A DNA stretch of 47,648 nt from Catenulispora pinisilvae (GCF_015356865.1 NZ_JAAFZA010000060.1:1-47648), one strand, 5' to 3'; numbered from the stretch's first letter, positions 34,643 through 41,510 are shown. Made by a program: numbers and translations. The notes: generated by a model from the sequence alone, not told the origin.

Positions 34643-35134
34643 TCAGCTGGCAGCCAGCGTCATATTGAAGCCGCTGGCGACATCGGCCGGCGTGAACGTC
34701 TGCGTGCCGCGGTGGCTGATCGTGACGGTGTAGGTGGTGGCCGCGGCGACGTTCGTACTGAACGCGAACTGGCAGCCGCCACCACCGAACGTGCCGGCCG
34801 CGAGACTCGTGACGGCCAGGGTCTTGCCGGTCTGGTCGCCGATGGTGACGGCGACTCCGGCGCTGATGTCCTGGTAACCGCCGCTGCCGGAGCAGGTGGT
34901 GCCGACGCTGCTGTAGCCGCCGTCCGGCAGCGTGAGGGTGCCGTGGACGGCGGTGGTCGCGGAGCTGCTGGCGGTGGTCGCGGAGCTGCTGGCGCTGCTG
35001 CTCGTGTGGCTGACGTAGCCGGCGCCGAAGCCGACGCCGAGCGCGACAACAGCGGTCGCCGCCAGGACTGCGGTGCCGAAACTGCGCCGCGGCGTGTCGG
35101 TCACGGTCGGTGGCTGCGCGATGTCCGTATCCAT
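34643..35134 (-). CDS. Small membrane-anchored protein with outer domain
   Basis: Protein of 163 aa. A cytoplasmic start (MDTDIAQPPTVTDTPRRS) precedes one helix (FGTAVLAATAVVALGVGFGAGYV, 20-42), a Ser/Thr linker (SSSASSSATTASSSATT) and a beta-rich domain of 100 residues with two Cys (GTTCSGSGG, GGGGCQFAF). The overall plan recalls secreted or anchored MmpS/lipoprotein-like small proteins, but no family is recognised. GGGGG lies just before the ATG at 35134; the longer frame is unsupported. The next 229 bases hold nothing recognisable. Confidence 0.6.
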   Translation of the reverse strand: MDTDIAQPPTVTDTPRRSFGTAVLAATAVVALGVGFGAGYVSHTSSSASSSATTASSSATTAVHGTLTLPDGGYSSVGTTCSGSGGYQDISAGVAVTIGDQTGKTLAVTSLAAGTFGGGGCQFAFSTNVAAATTYTVTISHRGTQTFTPADVASGFNMTLAAS

Positions 35135-35363
35135 GTTTCCCCCTGGTGCCCGATTCAGTGCGCTGAGAGTACGCGTGGAGCCGGGTTTCCGGAAGCGCAC
35201 TGGCCTGGACACGCCAGCGCCCGACCGCATCGCGACCGGACGCCATTGATCCCCCTTGAGCGCGGTTCGCTATCGCGGTGTCATCAGCTTCCGGAGCCGG
35301 CGGGGGTCTCAGGTGCAGGCCACGCTGGCGATGATGAATGCGCGAAACCGATCTCGATATGCC

Positions 35364-35627
35364 TCACACCAGTACTGCCGAGGGCACGACGCCCTGTCTC
35401 CAGCCGGAGTCGGGCTGCTCCCACGGTCGCAGCGGGTGTGGCATCTCGTGCCCGAACTCGTCGACCGGGCGGCTGGCGGCCGGCGCGATCTGGTCGGTGT
35501 TCCAGCGCTCGTCGCCGAGGCCGGCCAGCCGCCACGTGCCGTCGGCGGCGCGGCCGAGTAGGACGCCGTCACAGCCGCGTGCGGGGTCGTGGACGACGGC
35601 GTCTGGGTGCGGTGTCCAGGCGCTCAC
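35364..35627 (-). CDS. Small accessory protein 3 of a coupled operon
   Basis: Protein of 87 aa starting at GTG with AAGGAGGGA before it. It is rich in Trp, Pro and Asp (VSAWTPHPDAVVHDPARG, then TWRLAGLGDERW, HPLRPWEQPDSGW). No family is recognised. Its GTGA start overlaps the stop of the preceding gene, so all three genes of the set are translationally coupled. Last gene of the operon. Confidence 0.6.
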   Translation of the reverse strand: MSAWTPHPDAVVHDPARGCDGVLLGRAADGTWRLAGLGDERWNTDQIAPAASRPVDEFGHEMPHPLRPWEQPDSGWRQGVVPSAVLV

Positions 35628-35845
35628 GTTCCCTCCTTGTAGACGGGCGTGAGGGTGTAGTAGGAAAACCCGCCAGGTCCACCGGGGTCCGGCTCGGACC
35701 AGACGAGGCCCTGCGGCGAGCGGTGGTCGCCGACGCCGCCGGCGCGCTGCGCGATCATCGCGGCCTCGTCGGCGTTGACTTGCTGGCCGCCGGGGTGGCC
35801 GTTGCGCTGCCGTAGCCGGTAGGCGGGTGTGCGCTCGTCTTTCAC
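35624..35845 (-). CDS. Small accessory protein 2 of a coupled operon
   Basis: Protein of 73 aa from GTG (VKDERTPAYRLRQRNGHPGG...), with GLVWSEPDPGGPGGFSYYTL near the end. No family is recognised. It is joined by four-base GTGA overlaps to the genes on both sides, which fixes the start. Confidence 0.6.
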   Translation of the reverse strand: MKDERTPAYRLRQRNGHPGGQQVNADEAAMIAQRAGGVGDHRSPQGLVWSEPDPGGPGGFSYYTLTPVYKEGT

Positions 35846-36048
35846 GGCTGGCGTACCAGGTAGGTGACCTGGTCGGCAGGCACGGACCATTCGAGGCCGC
35901 CGTTGACTGGCCGGAGCCAAACGCTGCCGGGCTTGTCGGGGGCGCATAGGTGCGGAGGTACCGGCGGTGGCATGACCTCGCCGACACGGCCTTGAGCATC
36001 ACGGGCGAGGCGTCGGCCCGAGGTGGTGATGTCCTGTCTGGGCTGCAT
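35842..36048 (-). CDS. Small accessory protein 1 of a coupled operon
   Basis: Protein of 68 aa starting MQPRQDITTSGRRLARDAQG and ending GGLEWSVPADQVTYLVRQP. Small proteins of this look occur next to GntR/KorSA-like repressors on actinomycete integrative elements, but function is unknown. It is divergent from the GntR gene, and the GntR operator lies 22 bases upstream of its ATG, so the repressor probably controls it. Confidence 0.6.
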   Translation of the reverse strand: MQPRQDITTSGRRLARDAQGRVGEVMPPPVPPHLCAPDKPGSVWLRPVNGGLEWSVPADQVTYLVRQP

Positions 36049-36069
36049 TACGGCTCTCCGCTCACCCCA

Positions 36070-36085
36070 ACTTGAGTACCCAAGT
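36070..36085. promoter_or_regulatory. Probable GntR operator
   Basis: ACTTG-a-GTAC-c-CAAGT, a 16-base near-perfect palindrome (14 of 16), in the 107-base gap between divergent GntR and small-gene operon. A further CCAAGT half-site lies near 36132. Confidence 0.6.
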
Positions 36086-36142
36086 CGGAACGGTATTCCC
36101 ACACTGCGAAGCCGGTCAAGAACCTGGATAACCAAGTGGCGC

Positions 36143-36148
36143 TATCGT
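36143..36148 (+). promoter_or_regulatory. Candidate -10 of the GntR gene
   Basis: TATCGT ends eight bases before the GntR ATG at 36156, predicting a leaderless message; no Shine-Dalgarno is present. No clear -35 was seen. Confidence 0.3.
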
Positions 36149-36155
36149 GGCCAGC

Positions 36156-36911
36156 ATGAGCACCGTGTCGTCTCGACGAGAACGGATCGCGGCCGACCTG
36201 CGCGCAGCCATCCTCGACGGTCGCTACGGGCCCGGGGACGCACTGCCGTCAGCAAGCGAGCTGTGCGCGCGTTACAGCACAAGCCGTGTCACTGTTCGCC
36301 GCGCGCTGGAGACGCTGCACGCTGACGGTCTCATCGACATGAGACAGGGTGCTGTGCCGCGCGTGCGGACCGAACCATCGGTACGTATCGCAATCGTCGC
36401 GGCGGATTGGCGTCGCCACCGTGACGTCGGCCGCCCCGGGTTCGATGCGACGGTCGCAGAGCACGGCATCATCGGCCGCCAGGAGATACTGGACGTGCAG
36501 GACCGGGTAGCCGCGCCGGGCCACATCGCGGCGGAGCTCCATCTCGACGACGGCGACGCCGTGGTGATGCGACTGGTCCGCATGTTCGCCGACGAGCAGC
36601 CGGTTCGCATGGCCCGCAGCTGGTTCCCCGCCGGTTGGGCGTCCGGTACGGCTTTGACCGAACGGAGACGGATCCGCGGCAGCGCCGCCCGCCTCGTCGA
36701 GGAGCTGCGAGGCCCACTCGCCACATCCTGGATCGACCTAAAAGGCAGGAACGCCAGCGACAAGGAACGAGAGATCCTGAGATTGGCCCGCGGCGTGACC
36801 GTGGTCCACACCACGACCACCTTCGAAGACCGGTACGGCAATCCGGTGTACGTGCAGGAGGAGATCTCCGACGCCAGCCGGCACAGCTGGCGCTTCCGGG
36901 TAGAACTGTGA
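36156..36911 (+). CDS. GntR-family regulator with UTRA domain
   Basis: Protein of 251 aa: winged helix (residues 5-75; PSASELCARYSTSRVTVRRALE) and a UTRA effector domain closing with FEDRYGNPVYVQEEISDA. This is the HutC/KorSA type: KorSA-like repressors guard integrative elements, other members sense metabolites. It is divergent from the three small genes with an operator between, and its stop overlaps the start of a binding-protein-fold gene by four bases (GTGA), so the two proteins are made together. It differs clearly from the DasR-like protein at 4767. Confidence 0.82.
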   Translation: MSTVSSRRERIAADLRAAILDGRYGPGDALPSASELCARYSTSRVTVRRALETLHADGLIDMRQGAVPRVRTEPSVRIAIVAADWRRHRDVGRPGFDATVAEHGIIGRQEILDVQDRVAAPGHIAAELHLDDGDAVVMRLVRMFADEQPVRMARSWFPAGWASGTALTERRRIRGSAARLVEELRGPLATSWIDLKGRNASDKEREILRLARGVTVVHTTTTFEDRYGNPVYVQEEISDASRHSWRFRVEL

Positions 36912-37861
36912 TCCGCGCCGGGGCCTGTCTGTCGTTGACGGGCCGGTTCGCGCCGTTCGGGACTCAGGCAGCGAACGGGCTGCGGTTGTGGGCGGCCGAG
37001 GCTGGCGCGGAGCTGGTGGTGGTCGACGACGAAAGCGAGCCGACGGTGCTCGAAGCGCGGCTGCCGGAGCTCGCCGCGAACGTGGACCTGCTTTTCGGGC
37101 CGTACTCCACCATCCTGGCGCGGGCGGCCGCCGCGTTCGCGCAGCGCCGTGGATTGCTGCTGTTCAACCACGGCGGCAGCGGCGGACGGTTGAACATCCC
37201 CGGTTGCGTAGTGAACATCCTGACCCCCGCCGATCGATACGCGTCTCCGTTCGTAGCGCACCTGGCCAAGTCCTGCTCGGGGCGGTTGTTCACGTACTGC
37301 GAGATCGGACAGTTCGGCCGCCAGGTGACCGCCGGCGCCGGACGGGATGCGCGCGCAGTTGGAATCGCCATCGATCAGCTCGACTTCGACGCGCCACCGG
37401 ACGGCGAATGGGACCTGCTGTCGGCCGGGGTGTATGAGGACGACGTCGCGGTGGTGAACCGGGCACGCGCGCTGCCGAACCCGCCGCGGCTGGTGTGCAG
37501 CGTCGCCGCCGGAGTCGCCTCGTTCGCCGACGACGTCGACAATGCCGAGGGCGTGTTCGGGGTCGGGCAGTGGACGCCGGGCGCGGTCGGCGTGGTGGAG
37601 GCCGGCATGGACGAGCGCGAGTTCCTGCGCGTGTGGGAAGAGCGGTTCGGCGGGGTGCCGGACTATCCGGGGGTGCAGGCGTACGCGGCCGGGGTGATCG
37701 CCGCTGCGGCTGGCCCGGGCCCGCACTGGGACACGGTCGCCGCGCTCGACCTGACGACCGTGTTCGGCCGGTTCCGCATTGACGCCGCCATCGGTGAGCA
37801 GACGGGCCATACGGCCGTGCTCACCCGTTGGCGCGACGGCCGGTCTCTGATCGCCCGGTAA
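36908..37861 (+). CDS. Cytoplasmic periplasmic-binding-protein-fold sensor (AmiC/LivJ-like)
   Basis: Protein of 317 aa of the type I branched-chain amino acid binding fold (GACLSLTGRFAPFGTQAANGLRL at the start, VDLLFGPYSTILARAAA near 60, then GVFGVGQWTPG and YPGVQAYAAGVIAAA). Unlike transporter binding proteins it has no signal peptide or lipobox: the first fold strand begins at residue 2. Its GTG start is locked to the GntR stop by a GTGA overlap. No ABC permease or ATPase is nearby. The best inference is an intracellular ligand sensor that works with the GntR protein, as AmiC does with AmiR. The length is short for the family but both lobes seem present. Confidence 0.68.
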   Translation: MIRAGACLSLTGRFAPFGTQAANGLRLWAAEAGAELVVVDDESEPTVLEARLPELAANVDLLFGPYSTILARAAAAFAQRRGLLLFNHGGSGGRLNIPGCVVNILTPADRYASPFVAHLAKSCSGRLFTYCEIGQFGRQVTAGAGRDARAVGIAIDQLDFDAPPDGEWDLLSAGVYEDDVAVVNRARALPNPPRLVCSVAAGVASFADDVDNAEGVFGVGQWTPGAVGVVEAGMDEREFLRVWEERFGGVPDYPGVQAYAAGVIAAAAGPGPHWDTVAALDLTTVFGRFRIDAAIGEQTGHTAVLTRWRDGRSLIAR

Positions 37862-38005
37862 CGGAGCCGTTCCCGGCGCTGATGTCATCGGCGCCGCGTC
37901 TGCTGGCCGTAGCGACCTGCACCAACGAGCGATCTTCGTGGGGCCCTCTGACCCGCTTCCGCAGCTCAAGCTACAGAAACCAAGGTCAGAGAGCCCACAT
38001 TTCGG

Positions 38006-38040
38006 GAGCCGCTGAGGGGACTCGAACCCCTAACCGCCTG
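38006..38040. repeat. 35-bp direct repeat, att site left copy (tRNA-Thr 3' fragment)
   Basis: Identical over 35 bases to 40497-40531. It begins GAGCCGCTGAGGGGACTCGA and covers the tRNA-Thr 3' side from anticodon stem through T arm to acceptor stem. The rest of a tRNA does not follow, so this is a displaced 3' end, not a gene. Confidence 0.85.
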
Positions 38041-38192
38041 GTATGTCTGGGGCTTGTCGCCCGGTTCCCAGCGTTCCGACGCTGATCGGTCTGACCAGCG
38101 TTCACCACAACGCCCCGCATCGGAACCATGGACGCACGTCCGGACCCTTCGGACCCGTTCGGGTGACGAAATGTGTACGACGCCAGCGCACG

Positions 38193-38217
38193 AGCCCCCG
38201 GCCCGACCGGGGGCTTT
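38193..38217 (+). terminator. Terminator-like hairpin inside the insert
   Basis: AGCCCCCGG-CCCGA-CCGGGGGCT followed by TT. No plus-strand gene ends close by; it may shield the insert from read-through coming from the host side. Confidence 0.55.
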
Positions 38218-38280
38218 GTGCTGTCCGGAGACTCCAGTCAGGAACGTGCATAGAGATCTATGCGGGAACGTGACTTGTCG

Positions 38281-38310
38281 TTGACCGGCTCTGAGGAGCG
38301 CGCCTAGCCT
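38281..38310 (+). promoter_or_regulatory. Promoter of the DUF6879/XRE cassette
   Basis: -35 TTGACC (38281-38286), 18-base spacer, -10 TAGCCT (38305-38310). Upstream lies the palindrome CATAGA-GA-TCTATG (38249-38262) flanked by two GGAACGTG direct repeats (38241, 38265); these are candidate sites for the XRE protein. A related GTACGTGACTTG occurs at 39885, before the next transcription unit. Confidence 0.5.
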
Positions 38311-38349
38311 CACCAGTGGTGATCGATCCGCTACGAGCCAGGAGGAAGC

Positions 38350-38547
38350 GTGAAGCTGACCAAACTCTCAGGGCCGGACTGCGACAACGACGACTGCGCG
38401 GCGGTCTTCATCAGCGACCGGAAAACGATCGTCGTGCAGGGTGACGGCGTGAGCCACGCTGACGGACTCCGTCTCGGCGTAGGAGAGCAGGCAGTCGAGA
38501 TCTCAGCGGACTTGCTGCGGGAGGCGCTTAATGCGCTTGGCGGGTGA
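38350..38547 (+). CDS. Small protein, first gene of the DUF6879/XRE cassette
   Basis: Protein of 65 aa from GTG with AGGAGG upstream. It contains SGPDCDNDDCAAVFISDR and IVVQGDGV, and ends VEISADLLREAL. The compact form recalls the DUF397-type partners that accompany XRE/DUF5753 genes, but DUF397 itself is not recognised. Similar small genes occur before DUF6879 genes in actinomycetes. Overlaps the next gene by 17 bases. Confidence 0.65.
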   Translation: MKLTKLSGPDCDNDDCAAVFISDRKTIVVQGDGVSHADGLRLGVGEQAVEISADLLREALNALGG

Positions 38548-39043
38548 AGCCTGGAAGGCCTATGCGAGGAACTTCGAGCGGTCGGCGTTCCGTCTGGAAG
38601 TCCAGCCGACGTACACCATGCCCGCCGAGCAAGACAGCGTGCGCCGGTTCCTGGCGGGCGAGCCTGTACCCGAAGGCCACAACTCCGAATGGCACGCGAC
38701 GGTGCGGGCCAACATCGCAGCGGGCAAGACCATGCAGCGAGTGCGGGTCGTACGCCGGCCTCTAACGGACTACCAGCATTACGGCTTCGCCTGGTCTGTT
38801 CCGGGGAACGTCGCAGCCGGGGAAGACATCCGGATCTTGGACCTGACCGGGAGCCCGTTGCCCTCGCTCCCCACGTTCGACTTCTGGCTCTACGACGAGA
38901 AGACCGTGGCGCGCCTGGACTACCACATGGATGGTACGCAGATCGGCCGTGAGCTGGTCGAAGACGCCGACCTCACGCAGTACCTCGAATGGCGAGACTA
39001 CGCACTGAAGCACTCCGTTCCGTTCTTGGAGTACTCGAACTGA
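38531..39043 (+). CDS. DUF6879 family protein
   Basis: Protein of 170 aa. AWKAYARNFERSAFRLEVQPTY at the start, VRRPLTDYQHYGFAWSVPGN in the middle, and DFWLYDEKTVARLDY near the end match the DUF6879 family that pairs with XRE/DUF5753 regulators. The family is widespread in Streptomyces; function is unproven, with a toxin or effector role suspected from the pairing. Overlaps the XRE frame by 55 bases. Confidence 0.75.
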   Translation: MRLAGEAWKAYARNFERSAFRLEVQPTYTMPAEQDSVRRFLAGEPVPEGHNSEWHATVRANIAAGKTMQRVRVVRRPLTDYQHYGFAWSVPGNVAAGEDIRILDLTGSPLPSLPTFDFWLYDEKTVARLDYHMDGTQIGRELVEDADLTQYLEWRDYALKHSVPFLEYSN

Positions 39044-39870
39044 TCGAGCCCGAGGAGCAAGAGCAACAGCGAGCCGACCTAGCCGCAGCCCTCAAAGAGT
39101 TGCGGCTAGCTTCTGGCTTGTCCGGGGAACGCCTGGCAGTGCGGACCGGGATGAGTCAGACGAAGATCAGCCGGATTGAAACCGGCCGGACTCTACCGTC
39201 CGTGTTCGACGTACAGGCCATTGTCAGGGCGCTTGAAGTCCCCAAGCACGAAGCCGACGAGCTATTGATGTTGGCACGGTCCGCCAACACAGAGTTCCAT
39301 GACGTTCGTTCGTCACGTCGCCGTGGTCTTGAGCACCGACAGCGGGAGTTGGCGAAGCTCGAACAGGACTCGCACGAAATCAGATTCTTCCTGCCGACCA
39401 TGCTGACCGGGCTGTTGCACACGCCCGAATACGCCCGAGCCAGCATGACGAATCCGCAGGCGGCAGCCATTGCGAAGCGGCTTGAACGCCAAAGCATCCT
39501 CTACGACCGTGAGAAGCGCTTCACGTTCCTGATGACAGAGAGCGCCATACGCTGGCCGATCCTGGGTGTCGAAGGAATGGCCGTTCAGACTGACCACCTG
39601 GCATCTATCGCCAACCTCACTAGCGTCCGCATCGGGGTGATCCCAGCAACGCCGGTTGTACGACTGCCATCCCTGCTAAGCGTCTTCGTCCTGTATGACG
39701 AGCGGCTTGCTACCGCCGAGACATACGGCGGACTCGTCGTGATGCGCGACCCACGCGACGTGGAAATTCACCTCGAACGGTTCCGGCTGTTCGAGCGACA
39801 CGCGTTGTGGGGTACGGACGCCACCGGCCTTCTGGCCTCGATCGCAGCGGAGTTCCGCGCTCGCGCCTGA
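38989..39870 (+). CDS. XRE regulator with DUF5753 domain, Scr1 type
   Basis: Protein of 293 aa. A helix-turn-helix spans residues 30-90 (LRLASGLSGERLAVRTGMSQ, then ISRIETGRTLPS); residues 120-290 are the DUF5753 effector domain (LPTMLTGLLHTPEYARA; FTFLMTESAIRW; FVLYDERLATAETYGG). Scr1-type proteins act as antitoxin-like or quorum-related regulators with a small partner. The ATG at 38989 is the only standard start ahead of the HTH, although it overlaps DUF6879 deeply and has no Shine-Dalgarno; a CTG at 39040 is possible. Confidence 0.82.
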   Translation: MARLRTEALRSVLGVLELIEPEEQEQQRADLAAALKELRLASGLSGERLAVRTGMSQTKISRIETGRTLPSVFDVQAIVRALEVPKHEADELLMLARSANTEFHDVRSSRRRGLEHRQRELAKLEQDSHEIRFFLPTMLTGLLHTPEYARASMTNPQAAAIAKRLERQSILYDREKRFTFLMTESAIRWPILGVEGMAVQTDHLASIANLTSVRIGVIPATPVVRLPSLLSVFVLYDERLATAETYGGLVVMRDPRDVEIHLERFRLFERHALWGTDATGLLASIAAEFRARA

Positions 39871-39963
39871 GCAATCCATGCCAGTACGTGACTTGCCCTT
39901 CTAATGCCCTGACCTGTGCAGTTACGGTCTAAAAGATCTGAGGCGCGTAGAGGGGAACAGGCC

Positions 39964-40275
39964 GTGAGGACGACAAGCCACACAATCACCGCCGTAGAGC
40001 CGATGGCCGGTCCGGCAGAGCCCGGCCGCTACTTCGTCGCCAACCAGCGGTGCGTGCCGGTGGCCACGCTCAAGCCCGGCCAGTGGGTGCACCTGGACCC
40101 GGACTCGGCCTGGCACGAGGTGGCGAAGGTGGGACGGCCCTACGACGCTCCGGTGCCGGGGACGGCCGCCAAACAGTGGCGCAAGTTCGTCACGGTGGAG
40201 TTCGTCAGCATCCCCGATCAGACGTTTCTTGCCAGCTCGAAGCTGTGGACGCGCAACGACGAGGAAGGCAACTAG
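39964..40275 (+). CDS. Small hypothetical protein of the insert
   Basis: Protein of 103 aa from GTG with AGGGGA nearby; the frame extends 16 codons further. A segment RCVPVATLKPGQWVHLDPDS followed by WHEVAKV looks like a small beta domain. No family is recognised. It follows a possible regulatory sequence similar to that before the DUF6879 cassette. Confidence 0.55.
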   Translation: MRTTSHTITAVEPMAGPAEPGRYFVANQRCVPVATLKPGQWVHLDPDSAWHEVAKVGRPYDAPVPGTAAKQWRKFVTVEFVSIPDQTFLASSKLWTRNDEEGN

Positions 40276-40293
40276 GAGAAGCTAGAGACACGC

Positions 40294-40506
40294 ATGTCGT
40301 TCCCGAGTAATCAGACCAAGACGGCCCCGGCGCTCGTCCCCGAGGGCGCGTTCGTCTTCCGTGATCACGTGGGATGGGTTCTGGTCGAACGGTCGGCTCC
40401 GCGCTCGCTTTCAGCCCGCGTGGTGATGAAATGTGAACGACGAAGGACGCCGACGAAGCGGTGTGACGTTCCACCGCTGGTCAGACTATCTACAGAGAGC
40501 CGCTGA
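40294..40506 (+). CDS. Short reading frame truncated at the att site
   Basis: Frame of 70 codons. The first 40 (MSFPSNQTKTAPALVPEGAF, then VFRDHVGWVLVERSA) look coding; the rest runs through the noncoding att arm and stops in the tRNA acceptor. AGGAGA lies 15 bases upstream, further than ideal. It may be the beginning of a gene cut when the insert was formed or rearranged. Confidence 0.35.
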   Translation: MSFPSNQTKTAPALVPEGAFVFRDHVGWVLVERSAPRSLSARVVMKCERRRTPTKRCDVPPLVRLSTESR

Positions 40507-40531
40507 GGGGACTCGAACCCCTAACCGCCTG
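40497..40531. repeat. 35-bp direct repeat, att site right copy inside tRNA-Thr
   Basis: Same sequence and orientation as 38006-38040. Here it is the 3' half of the intact tRNA gene, so integration kept the tRNA functional. Confidence 0.85.
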
Positions 40532-40570
40532 TTTACAAGACAGGTGCGCTGCCAATTGCGCCACAGCGGC
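40498..40570 (-). tRNA. tRNA-Thr (anticodon TGT)
   Basis: 73-base cloverleaf without encoded CCA. Acceptor GCCGCTG/CAGCGGC pairs fully; the D arm is GGCGCAATTGGCAGCGC; anticodon arm CCTGT-CTTGTAA-ACAGG gives anticodon TGT (reads ACA); T arm contains GGTTCGAGTCC. The discriminator base is T. It is the integration site of the insert to its left. A GATCGGC-GG-GCCGATC palindrome lies just upstream (40581-40596). Confidence 0.95.
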
Positions 40571-40677
40571 CGGACCGGGCGATCGGCGGGCCGATCTGAT
40601 CCGTCGCCATGGTACCCAACGCGGCGGGTGTTGCCCCAGTCCGTTTCTCCGGGCCGCCCGTCTGCCACCATGGAGTG

Positions 40678-41400
40678 ATGTCCAGCACCCAGAAGCGTCT
40701 CATCGCCGCCTGTGACGGCGCCACCAAAGGCAACCCCGGACCCTCGGCCTGGGCCTGGGTCCTGGCCGACGCGGAGGGGACCGTGCTGCGGTGGCGGTCC
40801 GGGCCGCTGGGGCACGCGACCAACAACATCGCCGAGCTGACCGCGCTGCGCGAGCTGCTGGTGGAGGTCGGGCCGGGGGCGCGGGTGGAGGCCCGGCTGG
40901 ATTCGCAGTACACGATCAACGCGGTGACCAAGTGGCTGCCGTCCTGGAAGAAGAACGGCTGGATGACCGCGGGGAAGAAGCCGGTGGCCAACGCCGACCT
41001 GATCCGCGAGATCGACGCCCTGTTGGGGGCTCGGGACGTGGTGTTCGTGCATGTGGCCGCGCACCAGGTGAACGGCGATCCCTACAACGACCTCGCCGAC
41101 CGGGCCGCGAGCGCCACGGCGGTCAGCCAGAAGGCCATAGAGGGAACGGACGCCTCGCAGGTTCCCGGGACCCCGGATCGGCCCGCCCGGAGCGGCAGAG
41201 CGGGCTCTGGGGGCGGCGGAGGCGGCACGGCGAGCAGCGCGAAGACCGCCGGCGGCGACACCGCTGCGACGAAGCAGGGGAAGGCCTTCACCATCCAGGC
41301 GAAGTTCGCGGGTACCTGCTCCTGCGGTAAGGGCTACGACGCCGGCGAGAAGATCACGAAGCTCGGCAGCGGACGCTGGGGACACCCGGCCTGCGCCTGA
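40678..41400 (+). CDS. rnhA: Ribonuclease HI with Cys-rich C-terminal tail
   Basis: Protein of 240 aa. The RNase H core shows the DEDD residues in ACDGATKGNPGPSAWAW (Asp near 11), NNIAELTAL (Glu), LDSQYTINAVTKW (Asp) and NDLADRAA (Asp), and HVAAHQVNGDP. It cuts RNA in RNA-DNA hybrids. After a Gly/Ser/Ala linker, the last 35 residues contain CSCGKGYDAGEKI and GHPAC, three Cys and a His that could bind zinc. The ATG at 40678 follows GGAG too closely (two bases); an adjacent GTG at 40675 is equally likely. Confidence 0.9.
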   Translation: MSSTQKRLIAACDGATKGNPGPSAWAWVLADAEGTVLRWRSGPLGHATNNIAELTALRELLVEVGPGARVEARLDSQYTINAVTKWLPSWKKNGWMTAGKKPVANADLIREIDALLGARDVVFVHVAAHQVNGDPYNDLADRAASATAVSQKAIEGTDASQVPGTPDRPARSGRAGSGGGGGGTASSAKTAGGDTAATKQGKAFTIQAKFAGTCSCGKGYDAGEKITKLGSGRWGHPACA

Positions 41401-41464
41401 CCGACCTGGCGTAACCAACCAAGCCAGCCCAACCAGCCCAACCAACAAACCCCCTGCACAAAAA

Positions 41465-41510
41465 GCGCCGACGGCGGCCCGGGCCGAAGCCCAGACCGCC
41501 GTCGGCGTTC
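41465..41510 (-). terminator. Strong terminator downstream of the EccC-type gene and RNase HI
   Basis: CGCCGACGGCGG pairs perfectly with CCGCCGTCGGCG; the loop holds a nested GGGC/GCCC stem. On the minus strand it is followed by CTTTTTG, an intrinsic terminator for the gene ending at 41748. It can also stop rnhA, 65 bases past that stop. Confidence 0.8.

Larger units (their letters stand above)
38006..40531. mobile_element. 2.5-kb insert at tRNA-Thr bounded by 35-bp repeats
   Basis: Direct copies of the tRNA 3' end at both edges are the footprint of tyrosine-recombinase integration. Inside are a small protein, DUF6879, XRE/DUF5753 and two or three small genes. By eye their codons are less strictly GC-ended than neighbouring core genes. 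There is no integrase or excisionase, so it is a remnant or relies on a recombinase elsewhere. Confidence 0.6.

Noticed and set aside
38006-38095. Second tRNA gene
   Set aside because: Only the 3' part (T arm and acceptor 3' strand) is present; no D arm or 5' acceptor follows, so it is an att duplicate.
37966-38313. Minus-strand ORF across the left att site
   Set aside because: Runs through the tRNA fragment and the cassette promoter; no ribosome site and no domain.
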